DNA of 64,000 nucleotides from Elephas maximus indicus. Lineage: Eukaryota; Chordata; Mammalia; Proboscidea; Elephantidae. This document shows, one piece after another, positions 22,375 through 34,100 of the stretch. Under the pieces are notes generated by a model. The model did not search any database. It saw only the letters and a list, made by a program, of their open reading frames with translations, and was not told the DNA's origin. The stretch's first letter is position 1. The number at the start of each line of letters is the position of its first letter. The translations under genes and the position numbers were made by a program. The stretch spans positions 72,494,001 to 72,558,000 of the forward strand of contig NC_064838.1 of the NCBI RefSeq assembly GCF_024166365.1. Reading direction: 5' to 3'.

Positions 22375-25300
22375 TCAGCATATAGCCTTCCAGATTCCTC
22401 CATATATGAAATGTTTCACAGATTCTTCACTGTTCTTTATCGATGCGTAGTATTCAATTGTGTGAATATACAGTAATTTATTTATCCATTCATCCATTGA
22501 TGGGCATCTTGGTTGCTTCCATGTTTTTGCTATTGTAAACAGTGCTGAATGAACATGGTTGTGCATATATCTGTTCGTGTAAAGGCTCTTATTTCTCTAG
22601 GATATATTCCAAGGAGTGGGATTGCTGGATCATATGGTAGTTCTATTTCTAACTTTTTAAAGAAGTGCTAAGTCTATTTCAAAAGTGGTTGTACCATTCT
22701 ACATTCTCATCAGCAATGTATAGGTGTTCCAATCTCTCCACAACTTCTCCAACATTTATTAGTTTGTGTTTTTTGGATGAATGCCAGCCTTGTTGGCATG
22801 AGATGGAATCTCAATGAAGTTTTGATCTGCATTTCTCTAATGGCTAATGATCGGGAGCGTTTCCTCATGAATCTGTTAGCTACCTGAATGTCTTCTTTAG
22901 TGAAGTGTCTGTTCATATCTTTTGCCCATTTTTTAATTGCATTATTTGTCTTTTGGAGGTTGAGTTTTTACAGTGTCATGTAGATTTTCGGGATCAGGTG
23001 CTGACTGGAAATGTCATATCTCAAAACTTTTTCCCAGTCTGTAGATAACCTTTTGAGTCTTTCGGCGAAGTCTTTGAATGAGCATAGGTGTTTGATTTTT
23101 AGGAGCTTCCAGTTATCTAGCTTTTCTTCTGCATTGTTAGTAATGTTTTATGTACTCTTTATGGCATGTGTTAGGGCTCCTAATGTTGTCCCTATTTTTT
23201 CTTCCATGATCTTTATTGTTTTAGATTTTATATTTAGGTCTTTGATCCATTTGGAGTTAGTTTTTGTGCATGGTGTTTGGGATGGATCTTGTTTCATTTT
23301 TTTGCAGGTGGATATCCAGTTATGCCAGCACAATTTGTTAAAAAGACTGTCTTTTCCCCCATTTAACTGCTTTGGGGCCTTTGTCAAATATCAACTGCTC
23401 ATATGTGGATAGATTCATATCTGGATTCTCAATTCTGTTCCATTGATCTATGTATCTGTTGTAGTACCAGTACCAGGCTGTTTTGACTACTGTGGTGGTA
23501 TCATAGGTTCTAATCTCAGGTAGAGTGAGGCCTCCCACTTTGTTCTTCTTTTTCAGTAATGCTTTACTTATCCAGGGCCTCTTTCCCTTCCGTATGAAGC
23601 TGACGATTTGTTTCTCCACCTCATTAAAGAATGTCATTGGAATTTGGATTGGAATTGCATTATATGTATAGATCGCTTTTGGTAGAACAGACATTTTTAT
23701 ACTTTTAAGTCTTCCTATCCATGAGCAGGATATGTTTTTCCACTTACGTAGGTCTCTTTTGGTTTCTTGCAGAAGTGTTCTGTAGTTTTCTTTGTATGTC
23801 TTTTACATCTCTGGTAAGATTTATTCCTAACGATTTTTTTTTTTTTTTTGTGGTATTGATTTGGTGCTTGCCTCTTTGATGTTCTTTTGTTGGTGTAGTG
23901 GAATCCAACTGATTTTTGTATGTTTATCTTGTATCCTGATGCTCTGCTGAACTTTTCTATTAGTTTCAGTAGTTTTCTGGAGGATTCCTTAGGGTTTTCT
24001 GTATATAAGATCATGTCATTTGCAAATAGAGATACTTTGACTTCTTCCTTGACAATCTGGATGCACCTTTACTTCCTTATCTAACCTAATTGCTCTGGCT
24101 AGGACCTCCAGCACAATGTCGAATAAGAGTGGTGATAAAGGGCATCCTTGTCTGGTTCCCAATCTCAAGGGGAATGCTATCAGACTCTCTCCATTTAGGA
24201 TGATGTTGGCTATTGGCTTTGTATAAATGTCCGTTATCATGTTGAGGAATTTTCTTTCTATTCCTATTTTGCTGAGACTTTTATCATGAATGGGTGTTGA
24301 AGTTTGTGAAAGGCTTTTCTGCATCAATTGATAAAATCGTGTGATTCTTGTCTTTTGTTTTATTTATACAATGGATTATATTAATTGTTTTTTCTTTCTT
24401 TTTTTTTTTTAATGTTGAACCATCCCTGTGCATACCTGGTATGAATCCCACTTGGTCGTGGTGAATTATTTTTTTGATATGTTGTTGAATTCCATTGGCT
24501 ATAATTTTTTTGAGGATTTTTACATCTAAGTTCATGAAGAATATAGGTCTGTAATTTTCTTTTTTTGTGGCATCTTTATCTAGTTTTGGTATCAGGGATA
24601 TGCTGGCTTCCTAGAATGAGTTTGGGAGTATTCCGTCCTTTTCTATGCTCTGAAATACCTTTAGAAGTAGCGGTGTTAACTCTTCTCTGAAAGTTTGGTA
24701 GAACTCTCCAGTGAAGCTGTCTGGACCAGGGCATTTTTTTTTTTATGGGAGTATTTTTATTATCTTTTCAATCTCTTCTTTTGTTATGGGTTTATTTAGT
24801 TGTTCTATCTATGTTTGTATTAGTTTAGGTAGATAGTGTGTTTCTAGGAATACATCCATTTCTTCTAGGTTTTCAAATTTGTTAGAATACAATTTTTCAT
24901 AGTAATCTGATATGACTCTTAATTTCAGTTGGGTCTGTTGTAATATCGTCCATCTCGTTTCTTATTCAGGTTGTTTGCTTCCTTTCCTGTTTTTCTTTTG
25001 TCAGTTTGGCCAATGGTTTGTCAATTTTGTTGATTTTTTTCAAAGAACCAGCTTTTGGCCTTGTTAATTCTTTCAATTGTTTTTCTGTTTTCTATTTCAT
25101 TTAGTCCTGCTCTAAGTTTTATTATTTGTTTTCTTCTGGTGACTAAGGGTTTGTTTTGTTGCTCTGTTTCTATTTGTTCAAGTTGTAGGGATAATTCTTT
25201 GATTTTGGACCTTTCTTCTTTTTGGATGTGTGCATTTATTGATATAAATTGACCACTGAGCACTGCTTTCGCTGTGTCCCAAAGGTTCTGATAGGAAGTG

Positions 25301-26320
25301 TTTTCATTCTCATTGGGTTCTCTGAATTTCTTTATTCCATCCTCAATGTCTTCTGTAATCCAGTCTTTTTTGAGCAGGGTATTTTTCATTTTCCAAGTGT
25401 TTGATTTCTTTTCCCTGCTTTTTCTGTTATTGATTTCCATTTTTATGGCTTATGGTCAGAGAAGATGCTTTTTAATGTTTCAATGTTTGAATTCTGCTAA
25501 GGCTTGCTTTATGACCTAATACGTGGCCTGTTCTAGAGAATGTTCCATGTACACTAGAAAAGAAGTATACTTGAATGCTGTTGGGTGGAGTGTTCTGTAT
25601 ATGTCTATGAGGTCAAGTTGGTTGATTGTGACATTTAGGTCTTCCGTGTCTTTATTGAGCTTCTTTCTGATATTCTGTCCTTCACCGAAGTGGTGTGTTG
25701 AAGTCTCCTACTATTATTGTGGGGCTGTTTATCTCACTTTTCAATGGTAAGAGAGTTTGTTTTATGTACCTTGCAGCTCTGTTATTGGGTGCAGAAATAT
25801 TGGATAGGTTATATCCTCATGGTATATTGTCCTTTTAATCATTACATAGTGTCCTTCCTTATCCTTTATCATGGTTTTAATTTTAAAGCCTATTTTGTCA
25901 GAAATTAATATTGCCCCTTCTGCTCTTTCTTGATTGTTGTTTGCTTGATATATTGTCCATCCTTTCAGTTTTGGTTTGTTTGTGTCTCTAAGTCCAAGGG
26001 GGAAACCTGGTGGCATACTGGTTAAGTGCTACAGCTGCTAACTAAGAGGTCAGCAGTCAAATCCACCAGGCGCTGCTTGGAAACTCTGTGGGGCAGTTCT
26101 ACTCTGTCCTATAGGGTCACTATGAGTCGGAATAGACTCAATGTCAGTGGGTTGGGTTTTAAGTCTAAGGTGTGTCTCTTGTAGACAGCATATAGACAGA
26201 CCTTTTTTTTTTTTATTCCATTCTGCCACTCTCTGTCTATTGGTGCATTTAGTCCATTTACACTCAGTGTAATTATGGATAGGTATTTTTATGAATTTAG
26301 TGCTATCATTTTGATGTCTT
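22375..26320 (-). pseudogene. Decayed L1 ORF2 (endonuclease-reverse transcriptase)
   Basis: Relic of the L1 ORF2 protein. Reading right to left: endonuclease start near 26,320 interrupted by an AfroSINE; endonuclease remnants (25,762-26,016); a helical linker (25,021-25,440); RT fingers and palm (24,284-24,535 and 24,016-24,327); post-RT region (23,338-23,694, 23,148-23,387); and the cysteine-rich C-terminal region (22,710-22,916, '[20 protein letters not shown]'). The frame changes between nearly every block, so no ORF2 protein can be made. Confidence 0.9.
26000..26160 (+). mobile_element. AfroSINE inserted in L1 ORF2
   Basis: Complete plus-strand copy with head 'ggaaacctggtggcatactg', B-box region 'cagtcaaatccaccaggcg' and tail 'cactatgagtcggaatagac'. 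It is flanked by 'aagtccaagg' (25,990-25,999) and 'aagtctaagg' (26,161-26,170), a one-mismatch target-site duplication. Confidence 0.95.
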
Positions 26321-26649
26321 TTTTGTGTGTTCTTTTTCCCACTTAATTTTTTGTGCTGACTAGTTTATATATTGTGTTTTCCTCATATTCATTGTTGTTG
26401 ATTTTGTTTCTGAAGAGCTTCTATTTTGTTCTCGTATTTTATTTTGATGTGTAGGATAGTTTGTATGCTTTGTGGTTACCTTAATATTTACCCCTGTTTT
26501 TCTAAATTTAAACCTAACTTTTATTTCTTTATATTGCCTTCTTTTCCTTTACATATGAAAGATCTATGACTACATTTCTTAGTCCCTCTTTATCATTTTA
26601 ATGTTTTCTTCTTTTACATAATAGCATTGAGTTTCCCTGTTTTAAGCGT

Positions 26650-27710
26650 TTTTTTAATCTTGATTTATTTTTGTGATTTCCATGTCTGGGTTGACATCTG
26701 ATTGCTCTGTCCACTGTTCCTGTCTTGAATTAATACCTGATATTATTGATTTTCTAACCAAAGAACTCCCTTTAGTATTTCTTGTAGTTTTGGTTTGGTT
26801 TTTACAAATCACTAAACTTCTGTTTGTCTGGAAATGTCCTGATTTCACCTTTATATTTGAGAGACAGTTTTGTGGGATATATGATTCCTGGCTGGCAATT
26901 TTCTTCCATCAATGCTTTGTATGTCATCCCATTGTCTTTTTGCCTGCATGGTTTCTGTTGAGTAGTCTGAGCTTATTCTTAGTGACTCTCCTTTGTAGGT
27001 GACTTTTCATTTTTCCCTAGCTGCTCTTAAAATTGTTCCTTTATCTTTGGTTTTGGCAAGTTGATTATAATATGTGTTGGTGACTTTCTTTTAAAATCTA
27101 CCTCATCTGGAGTTCAATGAGCATCTTTATTAGATATCATCTCACCCTTCACAATATCAGGGAAGTTTTCTCCCAACAAATCTTCAGCATTTCTCTCTGT
27201 ATTTTCTGTTATCCCTCCCTATTCTGGTACTCCAATCACTTGTAGGTTATTACTGTTGATAGAGTCTCACACAATTCTTAAGTTTCCTTCATTTTTTAAA
27301 AATCCTTTTATCTGGTTTTTCTTCAAATATAGTGGTGCCAAGTGCTTTATTTTCAAGTTTGCAAATTCTACCTTCTGCTTGCTCAATTCTGCTCCTCTGA
27401 CTTTCTATTGATTTGTCTAAATCTGTAATTTTATTGTTAATATTCTGAATTTCTGATCACTTTCTGTCTATGGATTTTTCTAGCTTATTAAATTTTTCAT
27501 TATGTTCCTGGATAACCTTTTTAATTTCTTCAACTGCTTTATATGTGTGTTCCTTGGCTTGTTCTGCATATTTCCTGATTTCCTTCCTGATGTCTTGAAC
27601 GGTTTTGTATATTAATCTTTTATATTCTGCATTCGATAATTCCAGGAACGTGCTTTCATCTAGATGATCCCTTGATTCTTTGGTTTGAGAGCTTGTTGAG
27701 GTGCTCATGG
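26650..27710 (-). pseudogene. Decayed L1 ORF1
   Basis: Relic of the L1 ORF1 RNA-binding protein. The N-terminal 83 codons survive at 27,457-27,708 ('SSQTKESRDHLDESTFLELS' then a Lys/Glu-rich coiled-coil start) and align with the intact ORF1 at 54,503-55,564. The RNA-recognition and C-terminal regions down to about 26,650 are recognisable only in pieces. Confidence 0.85.
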
Positions 27711-28987
27711 TCTGTTTCTTTTTGTGACTTGATATTGATATTGGTATTGAGCCATCTATAAGTTATTGTATTAGTTTATTTTATGTTTGCTTACTGTATC
27801 GTAGCTTCTTGTTTTGTTTTGATATGTCCAAATGGGTTGCTTGAGTGAATTAGCTTGATTATTTTTGCCTTTGGAGCTCTGATTCCCTGTCCCCAGATGG
27901 CTAGAGTTGTTATCAGGTATTTCAATCTAGAAGTCCATTCACTTTTCTTGAATGAATTCAGCTCAGGTGTCCAGACAGCTGATGATCAACTCTGTGGTAC
28001 AGGCTCTGTTATACAGTCTTAGAGGGGCCGGGGTCATGCTCTGAACAAGGCAGAAGGCTTAGAATTGTCCCCCAAGTGTCACTGAGGAAACCGTATCCCT
28101 TTTCCTTAGAGTGTACATGTGGGTGTGTTCTGCAGATGGGCCATGGGCACCCAATGCTTTTGGTTGGAAGGACTGGGAGGTACCAGTTATCCTTGGACCC
28201 CTGTCGCAGGTAGCTGGGTGACCTGAGTGAAGCCACCAGTCCTTAGGCCCCTGACATGGGTAGGTGAGGACACTGTTTAATAGGCAAAGCAATGTCAAAC
28301 ATCAAACACCCACCTCTCCACCGCACAGCTGAAACAGTTGCAGTCTGCCATCAAGGGTCTATTCTTCTGAAATAGGCCCACACAGGTCCATGCAGGGGGG
28401 AAAGGTACTCAAAGTCCATGGATGGTTTATACCTGGAGAGCAGCCACTTCTGTCCTGAGCTCCTCTGCTTAGTTAAGCTGGCAAATTATCTTTTCCCCCA
28501 AATGTGAATTTATTCCTTCTCTGAGGGCAAGAGGATTGCTCTAGGTGCTCAACAGGGCATATCTCAGGGCCAGGGAAATCAACAGCCTCTGAAGCCACCT
28601 TGGTGGCGGGGCATGGTAAAATGTACACAAGTACTTAGCTTTTTGCCGAGAACAGTGTTCTTCTCTGGTTCTGGAGGTATGAATAGGCTGTGTGGCTGGC
28701 TGCTTCTCCCTGAGGAAACTGTGGCCGAACGCTAATATCAGCCCGCCACCGCCACTTCCAGGAATGGTGCCTGAAAGCTCCTAGTGATTCAGGTTCAGTA
28801 ACTTCTCTCTGCTTCTGAACCATCCCTTCCTCCCCCTGCCACTCAGTTTATTTTCTAACTTTGCCTTTGATGTTCAGGGATTCCTAGCTTGTCATAAATA
28901 TACTTGGTTCAGTTGCTTTTTTGGGTTTTTGTTGTAAGAGGCCTTGCCAGAAGCTTCTATCTATTCCACCATCTTGACCCCACCTCA

Positions 28988-29263
28988 GAAGGTAGTTCTA
29001 AATACCAGTTATGGCCATGTGACCAGTTGCAGAAATGAGGACTGTAATTGTTATGAGTATTTCTGCTTTGTATGTGTGCATGAAATATTTGTGTTTTCTT
29101 CACTTCTAAAATATAAGATGGAAATGGGACTAGTGTGTTTTCGGTTGTACTTGTGTTAGTTATATCATGTTATGCACAAGAATGAATTTGTAATTTTGTT
29201 TATTCAGAGATTATGTATGGTTTGGAGAGGTGTGTACTGGTGCCAAGTTGAGGAGGGGTGGAC
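28988..29263. other. Unannotated sequence between L1 and LTR
   Basis: No gene or named repeat recognised. Confidence 0.3.
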
Positions 29264-29972
29264 TGTGATGATTAAGATTGTGTGCCAACTTGACTGGGCT
29301 ATGATTCTTAGTGTTTTAGCAGTCATATAATGTTGTGATCACTTCCCTGTTGAGATTTGATCTGTGATCACCCCTATGATGGAATCTGCTGAGTGGTACC
29401 AGCAGGGGCGGGGCCTGTGCTTGTTCACCACCCCTCAGCCTTCATCTCTCTGCCCTCCACTGCCTACTTTCTTACTGCTCTCCTTGCCAAGGCTTTTGGC
29501 TGGTTCTGGATCCTGCAACTGCCTCTTGTTTGTCTGACCTCCAGTTCTTGGGACTTGAGCTAGCTGCTTACTTACCGATCTTGGGATTCGTCAATCTTCA
29601 CAGACTGTGAGCAAGAGTCCTGCTCTCCAAACTGCCAATCTTGAGTTTGCCAGCCCCTGCAGCTATGTGATTCAGGAGAAGCCTTGAGGTCTTCCCTGCC
29701 AATCTTGGGATTCATCAACCTTCACAGCCTGTGAGGAAGAGCCCTGTTTCTCGGCCTGCAGGTCTTGGGCTTGCCAGCCCCCATGGCTGTGTGAATCGGG
29801 AAAAACCTCTATCCTGATTCAGGGACTTGGGACTTTCCAGCCTCTACAATCACATGAGCTGTCCTTGATATAAATCTCTCCATTTATATATATATATATA
29901 TAATACTTATATGTGTATGTATATTTATATACTTTACTGGTTTTCCTTCTTTAGAAAAGCCATCCTAAAACA
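29264..29972 (+). mobile_element. ERVL/MaLR-like LTR with internal duplication
   Basis: Starts 'tgtgatgattaagattgtgt' 'gccaacttgactgggct', a start typical of MaLR/ERVL-class LTRs, and runs to a 'ataaatctctcc' polyadenylation-like signal and a (TA)n stretch at 29,887-29,902. Within it two copies of a 124-bp-period segment (29,575-29,677 and 29,699-29,801) can be aligned. The right end is approximate and no target-site duplication is clear. Confidence 0.6.
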
Positions 29973-30002
29973 GTGTGTAAACCTTTAAACCTGTCCGTGA
30001 GT

Positions 30003-33000
30003 TTATCTAGTAGTGGTCTCATACAATATTTGTCCTTTTGTAATTGACTTATTTCTCTCAGAATAATGCCCTCCAAATTCATCCATGTTGTGAGATTCAT
30101 CATTGTTTGTTGCTGTTGCATAGTTAGTACCTATTGTATGTCTGTACCATAGTTTGTTTATCCATTCATCTGTTGATAGGCATCTAGGTTGTTTCCATCT
30201 TTTTGCTGTTGTGAAAAAAGCTGCAATGAACATGGGTATGCATTTGTCTATTCATGTGACAGCTCTTATTTCTCTAAGATATACTGCCGGATCTTATGGT
30301 ATTCTCTTTCTAGCTTTCTAAAGAAGTGCTATATCGCTTTCCAAAGTGGCAGTACCATTTTGCATTCCCACCGGTAGTGCATAAGAGTTCCAGTCTCCCC
30401 ACAGATTCTTCAACATTTTTTATTTTTTGGTTTTTTTGATTTATGCCAGTAATGTTGGGATGAGATGGTATCTCATTGTAGTATCAATTTCCAGTTGTCT
30501 ATTGGCTGGTGATCACGGTCATTTCCTCATGTGTCTGTTAGTCACTTGAGTGCCTTCTTGGTGAAGTGTCTGTTAGTTTCCTTTGCCCATTTTTTAATTG
30601 GATTATTTGTCTTTTTGTTGTAGAGGTATTGGATTTTCCTGTAGATTTTAGAGATTAGACTTCTGTTGAATTTGTCATAGCTAGAGATTTTTCCAAGTGT
30701 AAGTTCTTTTTTTACTCTTTTGGTGAAGTCTTTTGATGAGCATGAGTGTTTAATTTTTAGAAGATTCCAGTAATCTAACTTATATTCTACAGTTTGCATT
30801 TTGTTAGTTATGGTTTGTATCCTGTTAGTGACATGTATTAGGGCCTCTAGCATTGATCCTATTTTATCTCCTATGATCTTTAATAGTTTTTGATTTTATA
30901 TTTAGGTGTTTGATCTATTTCAATTAGTTTTTGTGTATGGTGTGAGGTATGGGTCCTGTTTCATTTTTTTGCAGAGGGACATCCAGTTTTGCCAGCAGAA
31001 TTTGTTAAAAAGACTGTCTTTTCCACATCTGATGGACTTTGGGCCCTTTTCCAAGATCAGGTGATTGTAGGTGGGTTCTCAATTCTGTTCCATTGGTCAA
31101 TGTAGCTGTCATTGTACCAGTACCAGGCTGTTTTGACTACTGTAGCCGTACATTAGATTCTGAGGTCAGGTTATGTAAGTCTTCCTAGTTAATTCTTCTT
31201 CTTCAATAGTACTTTACTTATGTGGGGCCTCTTTCATTTCCATATAAAGTTAATGATTAGTTTTTCCAAAAAACAATTTTTTTTTTTTAAAGAATGCTGT
31301 CGGTATTTGGATGAGAATTGCTTTGTATTTGTAGATTGCTTTGTGTGGAATTGATTTTTACAATGTTGAGTCTACCTATCCATGAGCATGGTATGTTTTT
31401 TTCATTTATGTAGATCTCTTTTGGTTTGTTGCAGTAGTGTTTTGTAGTTTTCTTAGCATAGGATTTTTACATCCCTGGCTGGATTTATTCCTAGCTTTTT
31501 TTTTTTATTTAGGGGCTATTATAAATGGTATTGTTTTCCTGATTTCCTTTTCATTATTCTCTTTATTGGTGTGTAGGAATCCAACTGATTTTTGTATGTT
31601 TATCTTGTATCCTGCTAATCTGCTGAATATTTTTATTAGTTCCAGTAGTTTTCTTGCACAGTCATTAGAGTTTTCTATGTATAGTATCACTTCATCTGCA
31701 AATAGGGACAGTTTTACTTCTTCCTTACCAATTTGGATGCCCTTTATTTCTTTTTCTTGCCTTATTGCTCTAGCTAGGACTTCCAGCATAATGTTAAATA
31801 GGAGTGGTGATAAAGGGCATCCTCGTCTTGTTCCTGTTCTCAAAGGGAATGTTTTTAGCCTCTCTCCATTAAGAATGTTGTTGGCCGTTGGTTTTGTATA
31901 GATGCCCTTTACTATGTTGAGGAATTTCCCTTCCATATATATCTTATTGAGTTTTTATCAGGGATAGGTGTTGGATTTTGTTGAATGCCTTCTCCGCATT
32001 GATTGAGATGATCATGTGATTCTTTTATTTTTTTTATAAGGTAAACTACATCAATTGATTTTCTGATGTTGAATCATTCTTGCATACCTGATATTAATCC
32101 TACTTGGTTGGGGTGTATTATTTTTTCATACGATGCTAAATTACATTTGCTAAGAATTTTTGCATCTATATTCATGAGAGATATTGGTCTGTAATTTTCT
32201 TTTTTGGAGATGTCTTTACCTGGTTTTGTTATCAGGATTATGCTGGCTTCATAGAATGAATTCGGAAGTATCCTGTCCTTTCAATATTCTGAAATAGTTT
32301 GAGTACTATAGGTGCAAGCTCTTCTCTGAATGTTTAGTAGAATTCTCCAGTGAAGCAATCGGGCCACGGTTTTTTCGCTGGGAGTGTTTTTTTTTTTTTT
32401 TTTTAGTTACCTTTTCAATCTCTTCTCTTGTTATGGGTCTGTGTTCAGATTTTTGACCTCAGTTCATGTTAGTTTAGGTAGGTAGTGTGTTTCCAGAAAT
32501 TTGTTCATTTCCTGAAGGTTTTCAAATTTGTTGGAGTATAGATTTCATAGTACACTGTTACAGTCCCTTTTATTTCAGTTGGATCAGTTGTAATGTCCCC
32601 CATTTCACTTCTTAATGGGTTATTTTTATCCTCACCTATTTTTCTTTTGTCAGTTTGGCCAATGATTGGTAGATCTTGTTGATTGTTTCTCGAACCAATA
32701 TTTGGTATTGTTAATTTTCTTTCTATTGTGTTTCTATTTTCTAGTTCATATATTTCTGCTCTGATCTTTATTGTTTCCTTTCTTCTGGTGGCTGTGGGCA
32801 TCTTTTGCTGTTCTCTATTTGTTCAAGTTGTATAGCTAATGTTTTTATTTTGTCTTTTTTTTTTTAATATGTGCATCTGTTGCTATAAATTGACCTCTGA
32901 GCACTGCCTTGCTGTGTCCCAAAAGTTTTGGTATGAAGTGTTTTTGTTCTCATTTGATTCTAGGAATTTTTTGGTTCCATCTTTGATTTCTTCTATTACC

Positions 33001-33930
33001 CAGTGGTTTTTAAGCAAGATGTTATTTAGTTTCCATGTGTTTGACTTTTTTTTGCTTGCTCTTCCTTTTATTAATTTTTTTACCTTTATGGTATTGTGAT
33101 CGGAGAAGATGTTTTGTATTATAACAAAGTGTTGGATTTTGTTGAGTGTTGCTTTGAGGCCTAAGATGTGGTTTATTCAGAGGAATGTTCCACGTGCGTT
33201 GGAAAAGAATATGCACTTCTCTGCTGTTGAGTGAAGTGTTCTGTATGTGTCTATGAGGCCAAGTTGGTTGATTGTGGTCTTTAGATCTTTTAGATCTTTG
33301 CTGAGTTTCTTTCTAGATGTTCTGTCCTTTTACTATTATTGTGGAACTGTCAGTTTCTCCTATTATTGCAGAACTGTCAATTTCTCTTTTCAGTGTCTCT
33401 AGAATTTGTTTTATGTACTTTGTAGCTCTGTCATTGGGTGCATAGATATGTATTATGGTTATGTCCTTATGGTGGACTGTCCCTTTAACCATTATTTAAC
33501 TTCCTTTCTTGTCTTTTATGGAGCCCTGGTGGCACAGTGCTTAAGAACTAGGCTGCTAACCAAAAGGTTGACAGTTCTAATCCACCAGCCCTCCTTAGAA
33601 ACCCTATGGGGCAGTTCTACTCTGTCCTATAGGGTCGCTGTGAGTCAGAATCAAGTAGACAGCAATGGGCTTTTTGTCTTTTAAGTGAATTTTGTTTTAA
33701 AATATGTTTATCTGAGATTAATATTGCCACTTCTTTTATGGTTGCTATTTACTTAATGTATTCTTTTCACCCTTTGATTTTTAATATATTATTGTCTTTG
33801 TTTCTAATGTGTGTCTCTTGTAAACATCATATTGATGGGTTCTGTTTCTTTATTCTGTCACTGTCTGTCTCTTTATGTGTGTATTTAAGCCATTTACTTT
33901 CAGTATGATTAATGAAAGGTGAGTTTTTTG
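30003..33930 (-). pseudogene. Decayed L1 ORF2
   Basis: Relic of L1 ORF2. Best block: 31,505-31,936 (143 codons) with RT motif '[18 protein letters not shown]' and the catalytic region reading 'FADEVI', where the usual second Asp of FADD is Glu. Other blocks: 30,542-30,853 (post-RT) and 32,505-32,801 (linker between endonuclease and RT). Frameshifts and stops separate them and an AfroSINE interrupts the endonuclease region. Confidence 0.87.
33519..33673 (+). mobile_element. AfroSINE inserted in L1
   Basis: Complete copy with head 'ggagccctggtggcacagtg', body 'gaaaccctatggggcag' and tail 'gggtcgctgtgagtcagaat'. A perfect 10-bp target-site duplication 'ttgtctttta' lies at 33,509-33,518 and 33,674-33,683. 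Confidence 0.96.
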
Positions 33931-34100
33931 CTGTCATTTTGTAGTGCTTTTTTTTTTTGTGGTGCTGTTTTTTTTGTTCTGCTTACTCTCCTGCGCTGAA
34001 TTTCTTTTGCCTGTGATTTTTTTTTATTTCTTTTATTTTTGCAGATTTTGTGTTTACTGAGACTTTATGTTTTTCTTCTTTATTTTGATGAGTAGGTTTG

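Larger units (their letters stand above)
21317..28987 (-). mobile_element. Long L1 LINE, decayed, non-monomeric 5' UTR
   Basis: A nearly complete L1 of about 7.6 kb on the minus strand. The A-tail (T run) and 3' UTR lie at 21,317-22,310, ORF2 at about 22,375-26,320 and ORF1 at about 26,650-27,710. The 5' UTR lies at 27,711-28,987, with a 5' terminus reading GGTGGGGTCAAGATGG on its own strand. ORF2 keeps recognisable blocks: RT motif '[18 protein letters not shown]' (24,016-24,327), the '[20 protein letters not shown]' stretch (23,148-23,387) and endonuclease remnants (25,762-26,016). It is cut by many frameshifts and stops. An AfroSINE sits at 26,000-26,160. No target-site duplication is evident. 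Confidence 0.93.
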
